Source of the DNA: Rhodospirillales bacterium
GTDB taxonomy: Bacteria > Pseudomonadota > Alphaproteobacteria > ATCC43930 > CGMCC-115725
Assembly (NCBI GenBank): GCA_947473305.1
Contig: CANJCB010000032.1
Location: 1 to 46,014, forward strand
Direction of reading: 5' to 3'
Length of the DNA stretch: 46,014 nucleotides
Positions 33,394 to 41,198 of this stretch are shown here, in pieces. The translations under genes were made by a program, and so were the position numbers. The notes beneath the pieces are model-generated. The model had not been told where the DNA came from, searched no databases, and saw only the letters and a program-made list of their open reading frames with translations. Numbering within the stretch: the first letter of the stretch is position 1; each line of letters opens with the position of its first letter.

Positions 33394-34624
33394 CCTGCCT
33401 TTCCTGGAGGAATTCGCGCACCGCGGGATCGCTCTCAAGCCCGATGGCCCGCTGATAGGCTTGCCAGGCGTCATCGATCGCGTCGGTTCGGGCCAGCAGT
33501 TCCGCAAGGGCGGCCCAATAAGGCTGATAGTCCTGAAGCCGAGCATTAGCGGCAAGGTCGTTGAGCGCGGCAAGCCCAGCTGCCGCGCCCGCAACTTCGG
33601 CGAGAGCGACCGCGCGGTTGATCTCGACCACGGGAGATCCAGTGAGGGCGAGAAGCCCGTCGTAAAGCCGGACAATCGCGGGCCAATCCGCCGGTCCACC
33701 TTGGCGCCGAATCGCATGGGCGGACTGGATCGCCGCTTCGATCTGGAACCGCGCGGGGGCGGCCAGTTTGCCGGCTTGAAAAAGCAGACATTCAGCTTCC
33801 TCGATAAGCCTTTCGTCCCAATTTGCGGGGTCTTGCTCTGCCAAGGGCACATAACGGCCGGCCTTGTCGCGCCGAGCCTGCTTGCGCGCTTCGGCATGAA
33901 GCATCAAGGCCAGCAACCCCAGGGTTTCCGGTTCCTCGGGAAGCAGCGAAACGACGAGCCGACCGAGCCAAATCGCCTCGCCGGAAAGTTCCCGCCTGCG
34001 GGTCTCGGTTCCGGCCGGATCGGCCCAACCTTCCGTGAACACAGCGTAGACGGCGTCGAGCACAGCTTCCAGCCGACCCATGAGTTCCGCGCGTTCCGGC
34101 ACCCTGAAGGGAATGCCGGCCTCGCATATCTTGGTCTTTGCGCGGACCAGTCGCTGGCTCATGGTTGCGGGCGCTACCAGGAAGGCCGAGGCAATGGTGG
34201 CGGCGTCGAACCCCAGGATCGTCTGCAGGATAAGCGGCGCGCGGACCGCCGGATCTATCGCCGGATGGGCGCAGGCGAACATGAGCCTGAGGCGTTCATC
34301 CCCGATACCTTCGGTTTCTTCCATGGCCGAGATCAATTCTTCGGTGTGGAGGACCAGCCCATCGGCGGCTTTTTCCGCCCGGCGCCTTCGCCGTGCCCCG
34401 TCGATCAACTTTCGCTTGGCCGCAGTCATGAGCCAGGCTTCGGGGTTCGCAGGGACGCCAGAGACAGGCCAATTGCCGAGCGCCGAAGCGAAAGCATCGG
34501 CGAGCGCGTCTTCCGCGCTCGCCAGATCCCTTGTCCTTGCCGCCAGATAGGCGACGAGCTTGCCGTAACTCTTCCGGGCGGCACTCTCGGCGGCGCGGTG
34601 AGCTTCTGCGCCGGGTGGGATCAC
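33350..34624 (-). CDS. RNA polymerase sigma factor, ECF42-type with C-terminal TPR-like domain
   Basis: A 424-residue sigma-70 family protein. Region 2 is near the N-terminus (SYGKLVAYLAARTRDLASAEDALADAFASAL), region 4 is at about 130-185 (IASAFLVAPATMSQRLVRAKTKI), and a long helical C-terminal domain follows (DUF6596 plus TPR-like), typical of the ECF42 group. This group has no classical anti-sigma factor; the C-terminal domain is thought to control it. The GTG at 34624 overlaps the TGA of the YCII gene (GTGA), so the two are coupled, the standard ECF42-DGPF pairing. Its 3' end overlaps eda. Confidence 0.9.
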   Translation of the reverse strand: MIPPGAEAHRAAESAARKSYGKLVAYLAARTRDLASAEDALADAFASALGNWPVSGVPANPEAWLMTAAKRKLIDGARRRRRAEKAADGLVLHTEELISAMEETEGIGDERLRLMFACAHPAIDPAVRAPLILQTILGFDAATIASAFLVAPATMSQRLVRAKTKICEAGIPFRVPERAELMGRLEAVLDAVYAVFTEGWADPAGTETRRRELSGEAIWLGRLVVSLLPEEPETLGLLALMLHAEARKQARRDKAGRYVPLAEQDPANWDERLIEEAECLLFQAGKLAAPARFQIEAAIQSAHAIRRQGGPADWPAIVRLYDGLLALTGSPVVEINRAVALAEVAGAAAGLAALNDLAANARLQDYQPYWAALAELLARTDAIDDAWQAYQRAIGLESDPAVREFLQERQARLSSRTTPGRPPR

Positions 34625-34968
34625 ATCGACCAGACGGGGCGGATCTCCATGATCCCGTGGCCGGCACCTGGACAACGGGCGGCCCAGGCGAGAGCCGCGT
34701 CGAGATCCGGCACGTCTATCAGGATATAGCCGCCCAGTTGCTCCTTGGTTTCGGCATAGGGTCCGTTGAGGACCTTCGCCTTGCCGTCGACCATCCGCAC
34801 TGTCGTGGCATTGCTCGAGGGCTGCAGGCGGTCGATTGCCACGCAGACGCCGGCCTTGTTCATGGCCTCGATGAAAGCACCATAGGCGCCAAGCCGCTGC
34901 TCCATCTTTTCCTTGGGCAGGGTCATCACTTCGGTTTCGTCGTTATAGATCATCAGCAGGTATTTCAT
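34621..34968 (-). CDS. YCII / DGPF-domain protein
   Basis: A 115-residue alpha/beta-barrel-like protein with the family pattern MKYLLMIYND, a VRMVDGKAKVLNGPYAETKEQLGGY centre (the DGPF-type motif reads NGPY) and a MEIRPVW end. These proteins regularly stand directly in front of ECF42 sigma-factor genes and are presumed targets or sensors of that system. Function is not known in detail. AAGGAGA stands 7 bases before the ATG. The stop overlaps the GTG of the sigma gene. Confidence 0.9.
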   Translation of the reverse strand: MKYLLMIYNDETEVMTLPKEKMEQRLGAYGAFIEAMNKAGVCVAIDRLQPSSNATTVRMVDGKAKVLNGPYAETKEQLGGYILIDVPDLDAALAWAARCPGAGHGIMEIRPVWSM

Positions 34969-35060
34969 TTCGCGGTCTCCTTATCGCGGTCGCGTCTTGC
35001 GCGCCGCCGATCGGATGACGCCAATGCCGAGCGGATTTCGACAGCGAGGCCAAAAATTCT

Positions 35061-35795
35061 TCAGTAGGTGGCGCGACCGCCGGAAATATCGAAGGCCGCT
35101 CCCGTGCTGAAGGAGCATTCCTCGGACGCCAGCCAGGCGACCATGGCCGCGATCTCCTCGACCTTGCCGAAGCGTCCCATGGGGATCTTCGAAAGCATGA
35201 ACTCGATATGCTGCGGGGTCATCTGGTCGAAGAGGGTGGTATGGACGGCGGCGGGCGTGACGCAATTCACCCTGATGCCGGTCTGGACAAGTTCCTTCCC
35301 CAGGGATTTCGTCAGCGCGATCACGCCCGCCTTGGAGGTGGAATAGGCACCCGCGTTGGGATTGCCCTCCTTGCCCGCGACAGAGGCGATATTGACGATC
35401 CGCCCGTAATCCTGTCCCCGCATGCTTGGTAGGACGGCGCGACAGCAGAAAAAGGTGCCGTTGAGATTGACATCGATCACTTGCCGCCACGCCTCGACGG
35501 GATAGTCCTCCACGGTGGCGTTGGGGCCGGTGATGCCGGCGCTGTTGACCAGGATATCGATCTTATCGAAGCGGGCGAGGGTCGCGTCCCGCGCTGCCGT
35601 CACCGATTTTTCGTCCGAAACGTCCACCGCGAAGCCAGCTCCCGTCAGCGTGCGAGCTGAGTTTTCCGCTCCGTCCAGGTCCCAGAGCGCGAGTTTGGCG
35701 CCCGAGGCGGCGAAACGCTCGGCGATCGCATAGCCGATGCCGCGCGTGCCGCCGGTCACCACGGCGATACGGCCCTCCAGATCGATCTTGTTCAT
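35061..35795 (-). CDS. Short-chain dehydrogenase/reductase
   Basis: A 244-residue classical SDR. The NAD(P)-binding TGGTRGIG is at 14-21, NSAG at 84-87, the catalytic S138 in NIASVAG, and Y151-x-x-x-K155 in YSTSKAG. D38-x-D40 after the second strand (LWDLDG) favours NAD(H) over NADP(H). The pattern is close to 3-oxoacyl-ACP reductases and sugar/cyclitol dehydrogenases. The substrate is unknown. The ATG at 35795 overlaps the stop of the HExxH gene (ATGA). It is the last gene of the operon 37335-35061. Confidence 0.9.
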   Translation of the reverse strand: MNKIDLEGRIAVVTGGTRGIGYAIAERFAASGAKLALWDLDGAENSARTLTGAGFAVDVSDEKSVTAARDATLARFDKIDILVNSAGITGPNATVEDYPVEAWRQVIDVNLNGTFFCCRAVLPSMRGQDYGRIVNIASVAGKEGNPNAGAYSTSKAGVIALTKSLGKELVQTGIRVNCVTPAAVHTTLFDQMTPQHIEFMLSKIPMGRFGKVEEIAAMVAWLASEECSFSTGAAFDISGGRATY

Positions 35796-36415
35796 CCGGC
35801 GTCTTCCCCCCTGATGTGTCGCGTCGGCCGCCCCTCGTCGGTGACGAAGCCGCCCTCCCCGAGCGCCCGCAGCACAGTGGCGAAATGCTCGGCCGTTCCC
35901 GGCCGGTCCGCTCCTTCGAGCCAATTCTGGTCGAGAAAGGAGGCGAGGGCGGGCTGACCCAGTTCCACCTCCCAGATTATGCCGAGAAGGGAGGCTTCCG
36001 CTTCTTCCATTTCGCGCTCGAAGCCGAAAAGTCGCGCCGCGGCTTCGGCTTCCAGGCGCAATCCGGTATCGGGGCCGGCCCCAAGCCCGAAATCGGGGAT
36101 GCAGCGGCGCCTCGGATCCGAGAGCTGATAATGCGCCACCTCGTGTAGCAGCACATAGGCTTCGGTTTCCGAGGTCAGCGCCGTCCCGTCCCAGGAGAAA
36201 CTTCGCTCTGGCGGGCTCGCGGCGACGCCCATGCCGAAGGCGCGGGCCAAGGCGATGGCCGCTTGATGATGGTCCTGGGCTGTCTCGCCCGATGCGCGAT
36301 GGGGGCTGGTCGCGGTGATGCGATCGAGTACCGCCTTGTCACGCGGGGTGAGCCGAGATCCCACCGCGCTTATCAGCCGCGGCAGCTCTTCTTCGCCGAC
36401 TTCGGTAAGGATCAT
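35792..36415 (-). CDS. Uncharacterised HExxH-motif protein
   Basis: A 207-residue soluble protein without recognised family. Its centre holds a zinc-metalloprotease-like motif H91-E92-V-A-H95 (VLLHEVAHYQLSD), followed 26-29 residues later by E122/E124 in LRLEAEAAARLFG, a spacing like gluzincins such as the IrrE/ImmA group. A helix-rich, acidic region surrounds it. ATG 36415 lies just after the rlpA stop, and the stop overlaps the SDR start, so it is fully embedded in the operon. Peptidase activity is inference. The frame is open upstream to 36571, but that part is a Pro/Arg-rich shadow of rlpA. Confidence 0.75.
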   Translation of the reverse strand: MILTEVGEEELPRLISAVGSRLTPRDKAVLDRITATSPHRASGETAQDHHQAAIALARAFGMGVAASPPERSFSWDGTALTSETEAYVLLHEVAHYQLSDPRRRCIPDFGLGAGPDTGLRLEAEAAARLFGFEREMEEAEASLLGIIWEVELGQPALASFLDQNWLEGADRPGTAEHFATVLRALGEGGFVTDEGRPTRHIRGEDAG

Positions 36416-36416
36416 C

Positions 36417-36998
36417 TCAATAGGGCGAAGCTCCAGCCGGCTCCCATTTCGGAGCAGGGGCGGCTGGCTGGGTGGGAGGAGGCGGGGCCGGAGTGGGTGG
36501 GGTGGAAGGGGCTGCTTCCGTTTTGGGAGCCTCGACCGTCGCGGCGGCAAGTGCCACGCGAACGACGCCATCGCGCTTGAAACCCAGGACCTCGGCTGCC
36601 GTGGGTGTCACGTCGATGATCCGTCGGCGGTGATGCGGCAGGCGATCGTTGATGCGAACCACCACGCTCTGCCCGTTTTCGAGGTTCGTAACCTTGACCG
36701 AGGATTGGAGCGGAAGCGTGGCGTGGGCCGCCGTCAATAGGGTCGGATCGAAACGTTCCCCGCTGCTTGTTTTTATCATCTTCTTCTTGCGCGTCGATCC
36801 GTACCAGGTGGCATCGCCGGTCTGATGGATCGTCGTCGGATCGTTATTCGCGGCCTCAGATGCAGGATGGGTGTGAGCAGGTTTCTTTTTTTCCGCGGCG
36901 CTTGCGTCCAGGGGCGAGAAGACTTGCACCAGGGCAAAGGCAGTGAAACCGAAGGCCGCAAAAATCCCGGCCCGGGTCCATCGTCTCAAGGGCGCCAT
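36417..36998 (-). CDS. rlpA: RlpA-like septal ring protein (DPBB domain)
   Basis: A 193-residue secreted protein. A signal or anchor covers about 11-35. A double-psi beta-barrel follows at about 60-145 with GDATWYGS, the SSGERFDPTLLTAAHATLP segment and VVRINDRLPHHRRRIIDVT, the pattern of RlpA transglycosylases that cut naked glycan strands. The C-terminal 40 residues are Pro/Ala-rich (APPPPTQPAAPAP). The SPOR domain found in many RlpA proteins is missing. It follows the 2TM gene with only one base between stop and ATG. Confidence 0.88.
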   Translation of the reverse strand: MAPLRRWTRAGIFAAFGFTAFALVQVFSPLDASAAEKKKPAHTHPASEAANNDPTTIHQTGDATWYGSTRKKKMIKTSSGERFDPTLLTAAHATLPLQSSVKVTNLENGQSVVVRINDRLPHHRRRIIDVTPTAAEVLGFKRDGVVRVALAAATVEAPKTEAAPSTPPTPAPPPPTQPAAPAPKWEPAGASPY

Positions 36999-36999
36999 C

Positions 37000-37335
37000 C
37001 TATTGCCTGAGCTTTTCCTGGATCAGTTCGCGGACCTTGCGCTGCTCCCAGTCGCGGGTGAGCCAGGGAACCATCTCGTAGGCATGAGCGGCATGCAGGC
37101 CCAGGATCAGGCCCCAGCCGAGCAGGGGTATATAGAACCACTGCTCGCCGGGGGTTGAGAGATCGATCAGGATCAGAAGGAAGTTGATGATCCCGAACGC
37201 CGAGAGATGGGTGTAGAAGAGCCGGAGAGACCGGACCCGCCGCCAGGCCCATTGCTCGATCTCGGCGACCCGAGCCACGTGGCGGGCGCTGATTCCGGGC
37301 TGGAGCTCGACGGGTTCGCTGCTATGGCCTCGCAT
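37000..37335 (-). CDS. 2TM-domain membrane protein
   Basis: A 111-residue protein with two transmembrane segments (about 45-60 and 68-88) joined by a short loop, preceded by a basic helix RRVRSLRLFYTHLS and followed by a HAYEMVPWLTRDWEQRKVREL tail. This is the 2TM pattern (Pfam 2TM), found as a stand-alone protein or attached to sensor proteins. Function is unknown. GGGAGA precedes the ATG. It is the first gene of the operon that continues with rlpA. Confidence 0.85.
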   Translation of the reverse strand: MRGHSSEPVELQPGISARHVARVAEIEQWAWRRVRSLRLFYTHLSAFGIINFLLILIDLSTPGEQWFYIPLLGWGLILGLHAAHAYEMVPWLTRDWEQRKVRELIQEKLRQ

Positions 37336-37385
37336 GATGGTCCATTCTCCCGGCCGCTTTGGCCTTCTCTCTATCCCGTTCGACG

Positions 37386-39002
37386 TTACTTGTCGATCCA
37401 GGCGTCACGCCAGGAGATCAGGAAGAACTCGTCCTCGATCCCGTGAAGCTTGGCCGTAATGCCGTCGAAAAGCGCTCGCTCGTGCAGGTTGAAGACCGGC
37501 AGGTCGTCCGCAAGAATCGTCTGGACCTTGCGGTAGGCGACGCCGCGACCCTCCTGGGTGGGCGCGCGCTCGCCCTCTTCGAAGAGCTTGTCCACCTCGG
37601 GGTTCGAATAGCCCGAAGGGTTGCCGAATTGCTTGCCGATCGACGAGGTGACGAAGGCCCGGGCGATGCCGAGAGCGGGATCGCCGAAACTCGTGTAGCC
37701 GACCAGCACCACATCTCCATCCATGGCTTCGAACATCCGCTTGGTGGCCGCCACCCGTTCAAGTCCGCTCACCACGACGTCGACGCCGATGTTTCTCCAC
37801 ATGCTCTTGAGCGCGACCGCAACCAGGGGCGGATCGGGATCGTCGGCGGCGAAGACGACTTCCGCCTTGAAGCGGATCCCGTCGGCGCCCCGCTTGACGC
37901 CGGCTTCATCGAGAAGCGCATTCGCGCGGGCCGGATCGAAGGGATACATCTTGCGGAAGTCGATATCGGGGTTGGCGGACCATTTGATCTTGTTGGTGAA
38001 GGGCATTGTCCCCACGTCGCCGACGCCGAGATATGCAGTTTTGAGCAGGGCCTCGCGATCTGTCGCCATCATGAGGGCCTGGCGCACGCGCTTGTCATCG
38101 AACGGCTTGCGCTTGACGTTGAGGAACATGTAGTCGACGCCAGGAGCCGCCGTCGAGGGCGTGAGCCTCAGCTTGGGATCGGCGCGAACCGCGCCATAGT
38201 CGTTGGCCGGAAAATAATAATAGCTGACATGATCGACCTCACCCGCCTGGAGCGCCTGGGTGCGGGTGCTGGGCTGCGGCAGGACCTTGGCGATCACCTC
38301 GTCGAGATAGGGTTTCCCCGGTTCCCAATAGTCAGGATTTTTAACCATCCGCAGATAGTCGCCCCGCTTCCACTCCTTGAGAATGAAGGGACCGAGGCCC
38401 ACCGGCGTCGAGGTCGTCGCCGGGTTGGTGGGCGGGTTGGTCCCCTCGTAGACATGTTTCGGAAGGATGGCGCCGCCCTGGGGGCAGGCCAGGGACAGGA
38501 GGAAGGGTCCATAGGGCTGCTTCAGGCGGATGATGGCCTTGTCGGGGGCAGGGGTCTCGATGGTATCGATCACGGCGCCAGCCCCGGCGAAGATCGAGCT
38601 GTATTTGGCGCTGATCTGGATCAGGGAATATTTCACATCCTCGGAGGTGAAGGGCTTGCCGTCCTGCCAATTGGCCTTCACCAGATCGAAGCTGAAGGTC
38701 TTGCCGTCCGGGGAAGTGGTCCAGGATTTGGCCAGCATCGGCTGCACGTCGCCCTTGGCGTCAATTCGGGTCAGCCCTTGGTAAAGGATGCAGGCGATGA
38801 AGCCGTCGGTGGTGTTGCTGCCGAAATTCCGGCTCAGGGTGACGGGGTCGGCGCCGGTCGCGAAGACCACGGTCCCGCCGCGCTTTGGCGTCGCCGTCTG
38901 GGCTTCCGCGATCTGCGAGACGCCGCCTGCCAGGACGAGCCCGATCAGGGCTCCCCGAAGGATGCCCGTCTTGGCCCGACCTGAATCTTTTAAAGCCATC
39001 AT
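37386..39002 (-). CDS. ABC-type peptide/nickel solute-binding protein, family 5
   Basis: A 538-residue family 5 binding protein with a signal peptide (ending about AEAQT). Typical parts are GGTVVFATGADPVTLSRNF, the LAKSWTTSPDGKTFSFDL segment, DGKPFTSEDVKYSL, and RPFDDKRVRQAL-type FDDKRVRQALMM. Relatives bind oligopeptides, glutathione, nickel or opines for DppBCDF-like importers. The ligand is not known. GGGGAGAGG lies just before ATG 39002. The usual two permease and two ATPase genes are not adjacent, so it is an orphan. Confidence 0.92.
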   Translation of the reverse strand: MMALKDSGRAKTGILRGALIGLVLAGGVSQIAEAQTATPKRGGTVVFATGADPVTLSRNFGSNTTDGFIACILYQGLTRIDAKGDVQPMLAKSWTTSPDGKTFSFDLVKANWQDGKPFTSEDVKYSLIQISAKYSSIFAGAGAVIDTIETPAPDKAIIRLKQPYGPFLLSLACPQGGAILPKHVYEGTNPPTNPATTSTPVGLGPFILKEWKRGDYLRMVKNPDYWEPGKPYLDEVIAKVLPQPSTRTQALQAGEVDHVSYYYFPANDYGAVRADPKLRLTPSTAAPGVDYMFLNVKRKPFDDKRVRQALMMATDREALLKTAYLGVGDVGTMPFTNKIKWSANPDIDFRKMYPFDPARANALLDEAGVKRGADGIRFKAEVVFAADDPDPPLVAVALKSMWRNIGVDVVVSGLERVAATKRMFEAMDGDVVLVGYTSFGDPALGIARAFVTSSIGKQFGNPSGYSNPEVDKLFEEGERAPTQEGRGVAYRKVQTILADDLPVFNLHERALFDGITAKLHGIEDEFFLISWRDAWIDK

Positions 39003-39181
39003 GAAACCTCTCCCCGACCCGCCCATTCCAGGCGGCTTATGGGGCGAGCTTAGCAGAGTCAGGGGTGAAATCTACTCTGGCTTGATTAACCGCCGGGTCA
39101 ACACCGAAGCGGCGCTTCTTTCGGGAACCCCATAATCGCCAGGATCGTTTCATCTTGGGATTATTTAGAGGGAGCGGATCG

Positions 39182-39469
39182 ATGGCGACAATCGACGTTC
39201 AGGGACAGAGCTTCGACGAGGCGCGATACCAAGACCGGATTTCCGCCAAAGCCTATGAAATCTGGGAAGCCGAGGGTCGCCCTCAGGGCGGCCACGAGCG
39301 TCACTGGGATCAGGCGAGGAACATCGTCATTCGCGAGGCGGCGGAGGAGAATTCCTCAAGCGAAAAGCCGGCGGCTGAGGAGGCGGGCGCGCGACAGGAT
39401 GAGGACGAACCCACTCTTCCGCGCTCGGCCCGCGCGCGTCGTTCCCGGCAGCCGAGCGCGCCCAGATAG
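39182..39469 (+). CDS. DUF2934 domain protein
   Basis: A 95-residue soluble protein. The N-terminal half holds a DUF2934-like motif (RISAKAYEIWEAEGRPQGG, then HWDQARNIVIREA). The C-terminal half is charged and low in complexity (Glu/Ala-rich, then Arg/Ser-rich). DUF2934 is common in soil alphaproteobacteria, and its role is unknown. GAGGGAG precedes ATG 39182; the frame is open slightly further upstream, to 39155. Confidence 0.8.
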   Translation: MATIDVQGQSFDEARYQDRISAKAYEIWEAEGRPQGGHERHWDQARNIVIREAAEENSSSEKPAAEEAGARQDEDEPTLPRSARARRSRQPSAPR

Positions 39470-39488
39470 GGCTGGTCTGGGGCAGCCG

Positions 39489-39722
39489 TCAGCGGACCTT
39501 CGATCGCGAGATGGTCTTGATCGGTCCGCGCGGACGGCCCGAGAGTTCAGCGATCCGGCTGTCTTCGGCCTCGATGATTTCCTTGGCCGGTTCGTCTCCG
39601 TCGAGCCCCCCGAGGATCGTGGCTGAAACACGGCGATTGGATAGTTGCGTGCCGTCTTCGTAGATCACGTCGAACAGGATGAACTCACTGCCCGCATTGG
39701 TGCCGGGCTTCTTACGTGCCAT
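39489..39722 (-). CDS. Conserved small protein, 77 residues
   Basis: A basic protein starting MARKKPGTNAGSEFILFDVI, then EDGTQLSNRRV and a GLDGDEPAKEIIEAEDSRI helix, ending SGRPRGPIKTISRSKVR. The pattern is known from many alphaproteobacteria, but the function is not. Basic ends around an acidic middle suggest nucleic-acid or ribosome contact, by inference only. Its ATG shares one base with the stop of the upstream small gene (TGATG). Confidence 0.7.
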   Translation of the reverse strand: MARKKPGTNAGSEFILFDVIYEDGTQLSNRRVSATILGGLDGDEPAKEIIEAEDSRIAELSGRPRGPIKTISRSKVR

Positions 39723-39946
39723 CAGGTTTTCTCCGCTGGGGTATCGGTTTCCGCGCTAGCATCGGTACCTTCAGGTTCTTCGCTGGCGTCAGTACCTTCT
39801 GGCGTTTCATTTCCTTCGGGATTCTCGCCCTCTCCAAGCTCGGCCTTGCGCCGCTCCTCGCGCTTCTGCAGTTTCTGCTGCAGTTTCTGTTCTTTCGCGA
39901 GTTGGCGGTCGCGCCGCTGCTGGTTGTAATTGGGCTTGAAGGGCAT
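39722..39946 (-). CDS. Small highly charged protein
   Basis: A 74-residue protein with a basic Gln/Lys/Arg helix (about residues 9-36, coiled-coil-like) and an acidic tail that repeats the unit PEGTDAS (two near-copies, then degenerate). The sequence is probably disordered in its second half. Family not recognised. It overlaps the downstream 77-residue gene at TGATG, so the two form a coupled unit. Confidence 0.65.
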   Translation of the reverse strand: MPFKPNYNQQRRDRQLAKEQKLQQKLQKREERRKAELGEGENPEGNETPEGTDASEEPEGTDASAETDTPAEKT

Positions 39947-40090
39947 GGTGGTTCTCTCGGGAGGGGACGAGGCGTCGGAGCGCCCTAGGTGTACGCCATA
40001 GCCCCCTCGGGATGAAAGGTGAAAGCGCAGTGCGCTTCACATCTTCAGCCGATAGTCTACAATCGACCGAAACGTCGGCGGGAGGGCGAA

Positions 40091-41170
40091 ATGACGGATA
40101 AGATGCCTGGTTCGGCAACCGATTGGACCCGCCGACATCTTCTCAAAGCCGGGATTGGAACAGCGGCCTCCATCGCATCTCCCATGCTCAGTCGAGGCGT
40201 GGCGGCGGCGGAAGACAATACCGTCTACATCGGCACCTGGGGCGGCAATTGGCAGAAGGCGCAGGAGGAGTTTGGCTTCAAGCCCTTTACCGAACGCACC
40301 GGGATCAAGGTCATCCCTTTTCAGGGGCCATCCCTGGGCAAGTTGAAAGGCGTGGTCGAGACCAAGACCTACGACTTCGACATCGGTGACTCAGCCTATT
40401 GGGCGGCCGAACAGGACAATCTGGTCGAGCCCCGCGATCTCAGCGCCATCGACATGACCAATATTCCCAAGGAATGCCTGGTCGGCATCGGCGGATTCCG
40501 CAACGTGGTCTATTCGGCGGTGCTCGCCTATCGGAAAGACGCCTTCGCTGGCGGTGGACCGCAGGGCTGGGCCGATTTCTGGGACGTGAAGCGTTTCCCC
40601 GGCAAGCGGGCGCTGATGCAGACCCAGGCTCATATCGTCATGGAATATGCGCTCCTGGCCGACGGCGTGCCGCCGGACAAGGTCTATCCCCTGGATATCG
40701 ACCGCGCCTTCCGGAAGATGAACGAGATCAAGCCGCATATCACCGTCTGGTGGGCGCAGGTCCCGCAGTCGCAACAACTCATCCGCGACGGGGAAGTGGT
40801 CATGACGGCGATCTGGAGTTCTGCCGCCCAGGTCTTCGAACAGGCCAAAGTGCCGATCGAATTCGTCTGGAACGGCGCTCATATCGAATCGGGCAGCGCC
40901 TTCTACGTCGCTCGGGGAACGCCGCGGGCGAAGCTTGCCTGGCGCTATATGGAAACCTTCATGGACCCGAAGCTTCACGCGAAATTCGCGGTGGCGCTGG
41001 GCTATGGGCCGGGCAATCCCAAGTCATTCGACTTCATGACGAAGGAGGAGATCGCCCGGGCGCCGAATTCGCCCGATAAGCTCGCGATCGGCGTTCAGCC
41101 GGATTACGCCTGGCTTCAGCCCCGCCAGAATATGCTGAAGGACAAATTCCTCGAATGGCTGGCGGCCTAG
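40091..41170 (+). CDS. ABC-type solute-binding protein (spermidine/iron-type, family 1)
   Basis: A 359-residue binding protein with a Tat signal (TRRHLLKAGIGTAAS, cleavage near GVAAAE). The fold signs are NTVYIGTWGGNWQKA, a hydrophobic GFRNVVYSAVLAYRKDAF stretch, and later WSSAAQVFEQAKVPIEFVW. This resembles family 1/8 proteins that bind spermidine, putrescine or other small cations. GGGAGG stands 6 bases before the ATG. No permease or ATPase gene adjoins. The next gene, on the opposite strand, is an NtaA-type monooxygenase. Confidence 0.88.
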   Translation: MTDKMPGSATDWTRRHLLKAGIGTAASIASPMLSRGVAAAEDNTVYIGTWGGNWQKAQEEFGFKPFTERTGIKVIPFQGPSLGKLKGVVETKTYDFDIGDSAYWAAEQDNLVEPRDLSAIDMTNIPKECLVGIGGFRNVVYSAVLAYRKDAFAGGGPQGWADFWDVKRFPGKRALMQTQAHIVMEYALLADGVPPDKVYPLDIDRAFRKMNEIKPHITVWWAQVPQSQQLIRDGEVVMTAIWSSAAQVFEQAKVPIEFVWNGAHIESGSAFYVARGTPRAKLAWRYMETFMDPKLHAKFAVALGYGPGNPKSFDFMTKEEIARAPNSPDKLAIGVQPDYAWLQPRQNMLKDKFLEWLAA

Positions 41171-41198
41171 GGGCAGGGCGACCCACTAGGCTTCCATC

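Noticed and set aside
37359-38984. 541-residue plus-strand frame opposite the family 5 binding protein
   Set aside because: Gly/Arg/Asp-rich antisense shadow; the minus-strand protein has a signal peptide and family motifs.
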